8,233 nucleotides of DNA from Leptospira sp. (GTDB taxonomy: Bacteria > Spirochaetota > Leptospiria > Leptospirales > Leptospiraceae). Below are positions 1-6,426 of the stretch, piece after piece. The stretch is taken from NCBI GenBank assembly GCA_025457985.1, contig JALOTI010000066.1, forward strand, positions 1-8,233. The letters run 5' to 3'. Both the position numbers and the translations under genes were made by a program. The notes beneath the pieces are model-generated. The model was not told the origin of the DNA and did not search any database. It was given only the letters and a program-made list of their open reading frames with translations. Numbering within the stretch: position 1 is the stretch's first letter; every line of letters starts with the position of its first letter.

Positions 1-1
1 A

Positions 2-40
2 AAGAAAGCAAAAGTTCGCATTTTACTGCACGAACGTTAA
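2..40 (+). CDS. possible 3' end of an upstream gene (partial)
   Basis: Twelve sense codons are open from the window edge to a TAA at 38-40, reading KKAKVRILLHER. The codons resemble those of the neighbouring genes and the basic end is plausible for a protein C-terminus, but the piece is too short to assign. A competing reading frame is open from base 3 to a TGA at 93-95, which would overlap the GTG start of the next gene as GTGA. That frame crosses a T7C6 homopolymer run and has less convincing composition. No function can be given. Confidence 0.25.
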   Translation, partial: KKAKVRILLHER

Positions 41-73
41 TTTTTTTCCCCCCTATCTGCCGAAAATACACAT

Positions 74-80
74 GAGGGGG
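74..80 (+). promoter_or_regulatory. ribosome binding site for the SLBB gene
   Basis: A purine run GAGGGGG lies 11 nt before the GTG at 92. It supports that GTG as the start, since there is no ATG, GTG or TTG in the same frame between the TAA at 38-40 and base 92. The spacing is slightly long. Confidence 0.45.
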
Positions 81-91
81 ATTTCCTTTTT

Positions 92-385
92 GTGAACCAT
101 TCCATACGATTCTCTTTGCTACTGGCAGGAATTTGTCTTGGATTGTATTTTTGGAAGGAAAACCCTGATTTACGAAAAACAATCTATTCCGAACCCAGTA
201 TCCGTGTTAAAATAGACGGAGCCGTAGCGAAACCAGGAGTCTATGAATTAGAGGCTGGTTCCAATGGGTGGGATTTGGTTGGAGCAGCTGGTGGATTATT
301 ACCAGAAGCTCGTAAGTCAATGGAGGATAGCAATCTGGACAAAACCCTTGAGGATGGACAGATTCTAATTTTGGGAAAACGGTAG
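92..385 (+). CDS. membrane-anchored SLBB (ComEA-type) domain protein
   Basis: This is a 97-residue protein. Residues 6-21 form one hydrophobic segment, read as an uncleaved N-terminal anchor or signal peptide. Residues 37-94 match the SLBB beta-grasp pattern: V-x-I-x-GAV-x-KPGVY (about 39-51), AAGG (65-68), and a final EDG before a hydrophobic strand (87-93). In other proteins this fold sits in polysaccharide export factors and in the extracellular part of ComEA, where it binds sugars or other ligands. Here the domain would lie outside the inner membrane. The helix-hairpin-helix DNA-binding part of ComEA is absent, so a DNA-uptake role is not supported. The start is GTG; no other in-frame start exists upstream. 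It ends 9 nt before the acidic protein gene, consistent with one operon. The domain call is fairly secure; the function is unknown. Confidence 0.8.
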   Translation: MNHSIRFSLLLAGICLGLYFWKENPDLRKTIYSEPSIRVKIDGAVAKPGVYELEAGSNGWDLVGAAGGLLPEARKSMEDSNLDKTLEDGQILILGKR

Positions 386-394
386 TCGATACGA

Positions 395-2794
395 ATGGCG
401 GATCAAGAAAATAAAGATAACGAAGATCTAGATAACATTGAGCCTATGCTTGATGAAGATTCGTTTTCCCTAGATTTGGACGATTTTGATTTGGGCGATG
501 ATGAAATTGATGCATCCCCTGGCATGGAGCCACCACTTTTGGATGAAATTGATTCCTTCGATGAGGATGATGAAATTTCGGCGATGGTCGCATCTTCGGA
601 TGATGACGATGACTTTTTAGATATAGATTTAGATTCAGATCTCAACTTACTTGGCGAAGACGATCCAGTTCTTCATGATGATGACATTGCAGCTGACTTT
701 GGTGACATTGGAGAGTTAGACCCAGAAGGTCAGCCAGAGCCAGTAGCCACATCCGCTAAAACAGAATTAAATAAACCGGTCTCGAACATAAAACAAAGTG
801 TAAACAACGAGTTAACCGACGACTTAGAACTAGAGTTTGATGATGATATTATCGATCTCGATAAAGAGATAGAAGCAATCTTAAATGGTGAAGATGGAAT
901 TCTAACCTCAAGGAAAGCAAATAGCGAATTTTCTCCGAATGAGGACGAAGAAGGTCCAATTGCTCTTTCTATGGATGAACTTGCAAATATCACTGGAGAG
1001 ATCGAAACTACAGAAGAATCTGATGGTCTGACGAATGAATCGCAGGATGAGGATGACTTCGAACTTACCGTTGATTTAGGATTTGATGAGCCAGAAACGA
1101 CTGAATCCTCTTTCGATTCTCCATTTACTTCCGAAAAAGATACAGAAGCAGACACTGATGAGGAAGAAGTCCTTCTGCCGGACGATGTTGAGCTTGAATC
1201 AGAGTTAGGTGATATAACCTTTGAATCTGAATCACAACCATCCTCTAATAGTGAAAACCTGATCAGTGAAGATTCTGACTTAGATTTGGATTTGGATGAA
1301 TCGGAAATCGAGACTCATCTCAATTTTGATGAGAATGGAAAACCAGAATTAGATCTCTCAGATATTGGTAATGAAACTGAAACAGATCCTGAAGAGAGTT
1401 CTTTTACCCCACTCAGAGATGCCGAAGAAGAAGAACTTTTTGGAAATGTAAAAGAAGATGAAAATCTAACACTTTCCGATGACGAACTAGGGAATATTCT
1501 TGGCGCTAGTGGAGAACTTAGCCTTGAAGAGACACTTGGTAGTGAAGATGATTTTCTTGCGAGTGAAGCTCCGGCTGAGTTTGAAACAGAAGAGCCTGAA
1601 TCAAGTTTTGATTTACTTGGTGATGATACTCCTATCGAAGAACCTTCGATTGACGATGAATTGAGCTTTGATGATTTTGAATTGAGTGACTCGGATGAAG
1701 AACCAAAAGCTTCAACAGACGAATTAGAACATTCATTCCCTGAAACAGATACCTCTTTAGAAGAAGAGGATGATGGGCCGATTACCCTCTCGCTTGACGA
1801 GTTAGAAAATATTAGCGCAGATCTTGAAGAAGAGGATTCTGCTTCACCTAACATACTCGATGGCGAAGTTGAAGATGAATCGATCACCCTAAGTCCAGAT
1901 GAATTAGGCAATATCATTGCCGGTGATCCTTTAGAGGAAGAGGCAAGTATTGAAGAATCCACTGGTTTAGAAGGTGGATTGGAAGAATTTGAAAGCGAGG
2001 ATGATGACGGACCGATCGCTCTCTCAATGGATGAATTAGAAGCGATCGCTTCTGATGCGGAAGAAATGCCAGAAGAAGAACTAGTAGATAGTTTAGATAG
2101 AGCACCACTTCCGTATGAAGAAAACCTAACACCGGCAGATGATTTATTAACTGAAAATGAAGAAGATGAATCCATAGCACTATCTATGGAAGAATTGGAA
2201 AATATTACCGGTATTGAAGAGGATGCACTCGCTGGTTCAGGTGCAGTTGAAACTGTAACGTCTGAAAACCTCGATGAAATATTAGGAGATGAAATTCCTG
2301 GCGACGAACTTGAAGATATCTCTGACCTCCCATTTGAAGAACCTGAAACCAACTCCGAAGTTGAGGTATTGGACGAGATTGGAACATTAGGTGATTCGGC
2401 TGATTTAGTTGATCACGAAGATGATTCTAGTTTTGAAGTTTCGGATATTCCAGAACTTAGTTTAAATGACTCTCAACCTCCTCGAATTCCAACCCTACAA
2501 AAAGATGAATCGAACACAGTTGAAATTGAACTGGATGAATACGCATTTGATGGTAAACTCTCTCCATTAGAAGAGCTAAGAAATAGTGATATAAAGGCTC
2601 CTGAATTACAGTCGGAAGCTCAGGACGAACTTAAAAATGCTTCAGGTGAAACTCTCTCACCAGAAGATAAGAAGAAAGTATTGGGTTACTTGGATAACCT
2701 TTTAGGAAACTTGCCTGATGATATGATAAAGGAATTTTCTAAATCACAATACTTTGAGCTTTATAAAAAAATGATGAAAGAACTGGGAGTCTAA
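395..2794 (+). CDS. very acidic, low-complexity scaffold-like protein with repeated motif
   Basis: This is a 799-residue protein dominated by Asp, Glu, Ser and Leu, with no Cys or Trp and almost no Tyr before the C-terminus. There is no signal peptide or membrane segment, so it is probably cytoplasmic and largely disordered up to about residue 700. Six copies of a short motif, roughly (G/E)(P/S)I(A/T)LS-x-DEL-x-NI, start near residues 187, 356, 461, 495, 539 and 592. The last 46 residues (754-799, from LSPEDKKKVL) are different: basic and amphipathic, and probably a compact helical domain. The motifs may be docking sites and the tail an interaction or localisation domain; this is inference. 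ATG 395 is the first start in frame and has no clear Shine-Dalgarno, so translation is probably coupled to the SLBB gene 9 nt upstream. The stop is 3 nt before the GTG of the GAF protein, so the two are likely co-expressed. I do not recognise a named family. Large antisense Ser-rich open frames here only mirror the GAN codons. Confidence 0.88.
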   Translation: MADQENKDNEDLDNIEPMLDEDSFSLDLDDFDLGDDEIDASPGMEPPLLDEIDSFDEDDEISAMVASSDDDDDFLDIDLDSDLNLLGEDDPVLHDDDIAADFGDIGELDPEGQPEPVATSAKTELNKPVSNIKQSVNNELTDDLELEFDDDIIDLDKEIEAILNGEDGILTSRKANSEFSPNEDEEGPIALSMDELANITGEIETTEESDGLTNESQDEDDFELTVDLGFDEPETTESSFDSPFTSEKDTEADTDEEEVLLPDDVELESELGDITFESESQPSSNSENLISEDSDLDLDLDESEIETHLNFDENGKPELDLSDIGNETETDPEESSFTPLRDAEEEELFGNVKEDENLTLSDDELGNILGASGELSLEETLGSEDDFLASEAPAEFETEEPESSFDLLGDDTPIEEPSIDDELSFDDFELSDSDEEPKASTDELEHSFPETDTSLEEEDDGPITLSLDELENISADLEEEDSASPNILDGEVEDESITLSPDELGNIIAGDPLEEEASIEESTGLEGGLEEFESEDDDGPIALSMDELEAIASDAEEMPEEELVDSLDRAPLPYEENLTPADDLLTENEEDESIALSMEELENITGIEEDALAGSGAVETVTSENLDEILGDEIPGDELEDISDLPFEEPETNSEVEVLDEIGTLGDSADLVDHEDDSSFEVSDIPELSLNDSQPPRIPTLQKDESNTVEIELDEYAFDGKLSPLEELRNSDIKAPELQSEAQDELKNASGETLSPEDKKKVLGYLDNLLGNLPDDMIKEFSKSQYFELYKKMMKELGV
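953..2215 (+). repeat. six dispersed copies of a 16-residue motif within the acidic protein
   Basis: Copies lie at 953-1000 (GPIALSMDELANITGE), 1460-1507 (ENLTLSDDELGNILGA), 1775-1822 (GPITLSLDELENISAD), 1877-1924 (ESITLSPDELGNIIAG), 2009-2056 (GPIALSMDELEAIASD) and 2168-2215 (ESIALSMEELENITGI). The core L-S-x-(D/E)-E-L is invariant, and most copies are preceded by a run of acidic residues. The spacing shrinks from 169 and 105 residues to 34, 44 and 53. Synonymous codons differ freely between copies, so these are old, protein-level repeats rather than recent DNA duplications. Conservation of hydrophobic positions inside otherwise random acidic sequence suggests short helices that bind a partner. 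Confidence 0.75.
2785..2789 (+). promoter_or_regulatory. ribosome binding site for the GAF-domain gene
   Basis: GGGAG lies inside the last codons of the acidic protein gene, 8 nt before the GTG at 2798. It supports that GTG as the true start and indicates translational coupling of the two genes. Confidence 0.5.
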
Positions 2795-2797
2795 CCA

Positions 2798-4858
2798 GTG
2801 GGGCTTCTAGATCGAGCTGAAAAAATCAGTAAGACGGTAGAAGTAGGTGAGTCTACAGCGAAACAAGAGCAAGTAGAGGCACCTTCATTACTTCGAAAAG
2901 CCGAAAAATTTCGTGAAGTAGCATCTCACGATGAAATTCCCGATTTAGATTGGTTAGACGATCAGTCAGACAATTCCCCTGCACTGGAAATTGGTGATCT
3001 TCCTGATGCTGATGGGGAAGAAGACTTTGATTTAAGCGACATTCCTGAGTTGCAAGATAGTTTTGATGATATCGCATCATTAGATGATATAGCTGCAGAT
3101 CCATACGATGACATGGAAGACCCCTTTTCTGATGAATTGATCGACAGAGAAGAAGAAAAACCGGAAGAAATCGACGATATACCTCTGCCGGAGATCCAAC
3201 TTGAAGATGAGCCTAACAAGGAAGATCTTGTCCTTCCAGAAAAAGATCTTTTCGAGGAGTGGGAAGAAGAAGCAGTAAAAGAAGCCGCTAAACAACCATT
3301 TCGTCCTAAAGAGGAAGATCCTGCTCCGTTAGATGAAGAAGTACTGTTTGACGATGATTCCGATTATGCCACTGCACCAATGGCCTATCATCTGGCTTCG
3401 AAAAAGCGGATTGAGAATTACCAAGCCATTTTTGAAATCACAAAAGAGGTATCGAATTCATCAAATTTTTCGGACTTTTTTGATAACCTTGTATATAGTG
3501 TTATTGGGCAAGTTGGAAGTTCTTCCATTGTAATCTTTGCATCAACAAATCCAAAAAATCCAAATTGGAATGCAGTCCTGGCCCAAGGTGTAAATGCACG
3601 AGATAGTTGGTACTTTTCAAATTTAGATGAGATATATTCGAGAATTACAGATTCAGAAACTGTAATATATGCGGGAGAATTTAAATCCTCCAGACTCCCT
3701 GCAAGAGAGTTGGAGATTCTAAATGAAACTTCAGCCGAGATTTTAGTACCAATACGAAATAAAAACCAGTGTTATGGGATGATGACACTGGGAAAACAAA
3801 TCAATGGTGAAGAATATATCACGGATGACTTGGAGTTTGTAAAAATCATAGGTGATATAGCTGGGGCAATTTTTGAAAGAGTTTATGAATTTGAAAAGTT
3901 GAATGATCAACTGATTGAATCAAAACAGATTATTGAAATCAATGAAGCCGTCTTAAAATCGGCACGGGATTTTGCTAAAGTTCGTAAAATGGATGATGCT
4001 TATGATCTTCTGGTCGAGAATCTAAAGACTAAAATTGGAGCAAGACAGTTTTCCTTTTTAATTTTAGATAATGATACAAAAGAAGACTATGTGGTTTTTG
4101 GTTCCAATTTTATATTACCCGAACGGGCAAAGGATTTTAAACTCGGAAAACAATCTGATATCGTTGGAATGGTTTCAAATGTCTCGGGAGTGTACAAATT
4201 AGAAAATTTCAGAGAAGATGCAGAATTAAAATCTATTTTTACGAATGATGAATTAGGAGTCATGAGCGAATTTACAATCCTTCCTATAATCAACTTAAAT
4301 TGGTTAGTCGGAATGGTTATAATTCACGCTACTTCAACACCTTGGACCGATACCACACGCGATGTAGCTGTAGCCTTACTTGAAACAAGTGCACCAGTTT
4401 TTGCCAATTTACTAATTCTTCATGAAAAGGAAGCACTTTTCAGAAATCCGTTCAATCCATTAGAAACTAAAATCCTTTCCGAGATTGAAAACGCATCCAA
4501 ATTCAATCTATCTTTCACAGTATCTCTATTTAAGATTCAAAATGTACCTAGGATGATACAAATTGCTGGTGCAGGAGTATTTGCTCGGTATGCGGATGTT
4601 TTAAGAAAGACTATTGTTGACCATATTGGTGAAAATGATTATTTCACAAGAGTTGGTCAGGGTAAGTTTGTTATGGTTCTTCATGGAAAGGACAAAGAAG
4701 AAACCGAAGTTGTTATTAAAAAAATCAAAGCAGCCTTTTCAAAGAAGGAGGATCAGATATCATATAACTTTAAGGCAAGTTATCGAGTTCTGACACTTTC
4801 CTATCCAAAGGATACAAAGGACAAAAATCAGTTTTTAGAAATGGTGGAAGAGGCATAG
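2798..4858 (+). CDS. GAF-GAF-degenerate GGDEF protein with acidic N-terminus
   Basis: This is a 686-residue protein with no membrane segment, probably cytoplasmic. Residues 1-60 are mixed and about 60-195 are acidic and disordered, in the style of the preceding gene, including SDIPEL at 80-85. Residues about 207-361 look like a GAF domain, ending in the usual pattern ILVPIRNKNQCYGMMTLGK followed by a long helix. A helical linker leads to a second GAF-like domain at about 385-545. From about 552 to 680 the secondary-structure order resembles a GGDEF domain (an E-I-x-x-A helix, a hydrophobic strand, then a strand with R-V-G), but the signature is GQGKF (620-624) instead of GGDEF. Diguanylate cyclase activity is therefore not expected. 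GAF domains usually bind small ligands or dimerise; the ligand here is unknown. The start is GTG, 3 nt after the previous stop. The likely role is a sensor or adaptor working with the acidic protein, inferred from coupling and shared composition. Confidence 0.82.
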   Translation: MGLLDRAEKISKTVEVGESTAKQEQVEAPSLLRKAEKFREVASHDEIPDLDWLDDQSDNSPALEIGDLPDADGEEDFDLSDIPELQDSFDDIASLDDIAADPYDDMEDPFSDELIDREEEKPEEIDDIPLPEIQLEDEPNKEDLVLPEKDLFEEWEEEAVKEAAKQPFRPKEEDPAPLDEEVLFDDDSDYATAPMAYHLASKKRIENYQAIFEITKEVSNSSNFSDFFDNLVYSVIGQVGSSSIVIFASTNPKNPNWNAVLAQGVNARDSWYFSNLDEIYSRITDSETVIYAGEFKSSRLPARELEILNETSAEILVPIRNKNQCYGMMTLGKQINGEEYITDDLEFVKIIGDIAGAIFERVYEFEKLNDQLIESKQIIEINEAVLKSARDFAKVRKMDDAYDLLVENLKTKIGARQFSFLILDNDTKEDYVVFGSNFILPERAKDFKLGKQSDIVGMVSNVSGVYKLENFREDAELKSIFTNDELGVMSEFTILPIINLNWLVGMVIIHATSTPWTDTTRDVAVALLETSAPVFANLLILHEKEALFRNPFNPLETKILSEIENASKFNLSFTVSLFKIQNVPRMIQIAGAGVFARYADVLRKTIVDHIGENDYFTRVGQGKFVMVLHGKDKEETEVVIKKIKAAFSKKEDQISYNFKASYRVLTLSYPKDTKDKNQFLEMVEEA

Positions 4859-4866
4859 GAAAACCC

Positions 4867-4880
4867 AATCCTATGGGATT
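4867..4880 (+). other. small inverted repeat before the MBOAT gene
   Basis: AATCC and GGATT can pair as a 5-bp stem with a 4-nt loop in the 30-nt gap between the GAF-protein gene and the acyltransferase gene. The right arm covers most of the only Shine-Dalgarno-like bases (GGGA, 4875-4878) before ATG 4889. There is no U-tract, so it is not a typical terminator. It is short and could be chance. Confidence 0.2.
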
Positions 4881-4888
4881 ACATTCTT

Positions 4889-6310
4889 ATGTTATTCAAT
4901 TCGATCCCATTTGTCCTGAGCTTTTTAATTTTTTGTCTTTTTTATTTCAATTTCAATCTTAAGTATCAAAACATCTCTCTTTTCCTGTATGGAATGTATT
5001 TTTATTCGATTTGGAATTGGAAGATGAGTTTTTTGATACTTTTCTCAATATTAGTTAATTATGTTTTAGCAATAAAATTAGATTCAAAGGATGATCAATC
5101 CCGAAGGTTATTTTTAAAATTAGGCATAGTATTTAACTTACTTATATTGGGAGTTTTTAAATATACTCTTTTTGTCTTAGGAGTTTTTGAAGATTTTATA
5201 AACACGTTTGAATCAGAATTTAGAATTTGGAAGCCTGAAATCCTTTTGCCTGTAGGAGTTTCTTTTTATACATTTCATAATATAAGTTATTTAGTTGAAG
5301 TATATAAGAAGAATATTTTGGCCTGTAAGTCTTTTTTAGATTTTGCTATTTACGATTTATTCTTTCCGCTACTTTTAGCAGGTCCGATTGAAAGGCCAGG
5401 ATCTCTAATTCCTCAAATACAAAACAGAAGAGAAATCAATAGAAAACAGATTTATGATGGCCTAATATTATTTTGTTTTGGTATTTTTCTAAAAGCAACT
5501 ATCGCAGATCCTCTGGCAAAGTACGTGGATTTTCATCTCTCTCGTTTGTCAGAACTTCCTGGTGGTATTCTTTGGTTTGTTGCACCAGGTTTTGCGTTTC
5601 AAGTTTACGCTGACTTTTTTGGATACTCGCTTTGTGCTATCGGTTTGGCGGAAATCATCGGGTTTCGGCTGATGAATAACTTTAAACGACCTTTTTTTTC
5701 AACGAATCCTGCAGAGTTTTGGACTCGTTGGCATATTAGTTTATCAAGCTGGCTCCGTGATTATGTCTATATTCCGTTAGGTGGTAATAGGATTGGTTTT
5801 TTAAGACAAAATTTGAATATAATGATCGTTTGGCTTCTGGGTGGTCTTTGGCATGGTGCAACCTATGGATATCTTGTTTGGGGATTGTATTTGGGATTCT
5901 GTATTGTATTGTATCGAGTTATGAAACGTTGGTTCGATATTCCAGCAATAGCAAGTAGGTATGTGTCACCCATCCCAAATCTTGTAAGTTTTTTTGGATC
6001 TCTTTTTACTTTTTTTTCCTTCTCCTTTGGTTTACTTTTATTTCGTGTTTCGGGCTCTGAAGAATTGGTTACAATTAAAAATAATCTTTTGGCTATCTCT
6101 CAGTTTCAAACGTACTATTTGTACGCTTTTATTTTTGCTCTTCCAATTTTTTGTTTTGATATTTGGCAGGAACGCATACAGGCGGATCGCCCAAGTTTCG
6201 TAAACTATCTTACTTTCTGGCAGATAGGAATTTTGTTTCTGGTTCTAATGTTGCTTTTTTCTTTAGTTTCGCCTTTTGAGAAGCAGGAGTTCTTTTACTT
6301 TCAGTTTTGA
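4889..6310 (+). CDS. MBOAT-family membrane O-acyltransferase (AlgI-like)
   Basis: This 473-residue polytopic membrane protein has around ten or more hydrophobic segments, the usual length for bacterial MBOATs such as AlgI. Family landmarks are clear: LLLAGPIERPG; an FQVYADFFGYS segment; FWTRWHISLSSWLRDYVYIP followed by LGGNR, with conserved His282; and LWHGA with the presumed catalytic His322 in a hydrophobic setting. Members move acyl groups, often acetyl, across the cytoplasmic membrane and pass them to an extracytoplasmic partner or glycan. The SGNH-like protein encoded just downstream is the natural partner, as AlgJ/AlgX is for AlgI. The acceptor cannot be read from the window; LPS O-antigen or an exopolysaccharide is a guess. 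ATG 4889 is the only plausible in-frame start; its Shine-Dalgarno is weak. It follows the GAF-protein gene by 30 nt. Codon use is ordinary for the region. Confidence 0.93.
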   Translation: MLFNSIPFVLSFLIFCLFYFNFNLKYQNISLFLYGMYFYSIWNWKMSFLILFSILVNYVLAIKLDSKDDQSRRLFLKLGIVFNLLILGVFKYTLFVLGVFEDFINTFESEFRIWKPEILLPVGVSFYTFHNISYLVEVYKKNILACKSFLDFAIYDLFFPLLLAGPIERPGSLIPQIQNRREINRKQIYDGLILFCFGIFLKATIADPLAKYVDFHLSRLSELPGGILWFVAPGFAFQVYADFFGYSLCAIGLAEIIGFRLMNNFKRPFFSTNPAEFWTRWHISLSSWLRDYVYIPLGGNRIGFLRQNLNIMIVWLLGGLWHGATYGYLVWGLYLGFCIVLYRVMKRWFDIPAIASRYVSPIPNLVSFFGSLFTFFSFSFGLLLFRVSGSEELVTIKNNLLAISQFQTYYLYAFIFALPIFCFDIWQERIQADRPSFVNYLTFWQIGILFLVLMLLFSLVSPFEKQEFFYFQF

Positions 6311-6426
6311 GGGAATGACGCAAAGGGGTAGAAGGGAAGACGCAAAGGGGTAGAGGGAAGACGCAAAGGGGTAGAGGGAAGACGCAAAGGGGTAGAGGGA
6401 AGACGCAAAGGGGTAGAAGGGAATGA
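6311..6426 (+). repeat. 21-bp tandem repeat, five copies, between MBOAT and SGNH genes
   Basis: It begins directly after the MBOAT stop and runs into the start of the next gene. Units start at 6311 (23 nt), 6334, 6355, 6376 (21 nt each) and 6397 (22 nt). The three middle units are identical and share the core GACGCAAAGGGGTAGA. A partial sixth unit, GGGAATGA (6419-6426), matches the start of unit 1 and contains the ATG of the downstream gene. The first GGGAATGA gives a second ATG at 6315, 4 nt after the MBOAT stop and in frame with ATG 6423, but it terminates after 12 codons at TAG 6351-6353. Further in-frame TAGs recur every 21 nt at 6372, 6393 and 6414. Each unit carries purine-rich Shine-Dalgarno-like runs. 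The near-perfect identity points to recent expansion by slippage. Confidence 0.95.

Noticed and set aside
92..385. ComEA competence protein
   Set aside because: Only the SLBB part is present; the helix-hairpin-helix DNA-binding domain is missing, so a DNA-uptake name would over-reach.
1315..2352. 345-residue minus-strand open frame, almost all Ser, plus similar Ser-rich antisense frames at 403-645, 730-1155 and 2962-3219
   Set aside because: They are mirror images of GAT/GAA-rich coding sequence: the complement of GAN codons read in phase gives TCN and few stops. No domain, and no ribosome binding site that would support them.
3333..3533. 66-residue plus-strand frame inside the GAF-protein gene, and a similar one at 5994-6203 inside the MBOAT gene
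   Set aside because: Both lie entirely within well-supported genes in another frame and have no recognisable domain or ribosome binding site.
4867..4880. Rho-independent terminator between the GAF-protein and MBOAT genes
   Set aside because: The stem is only 5 bp, not GC-rich, and is not followed by a T-run.
6311..6426. CRISPR array
   Set aside because: Units are contiguous with no spacers, and there are no cas genes; it is a simple tandem repeat.
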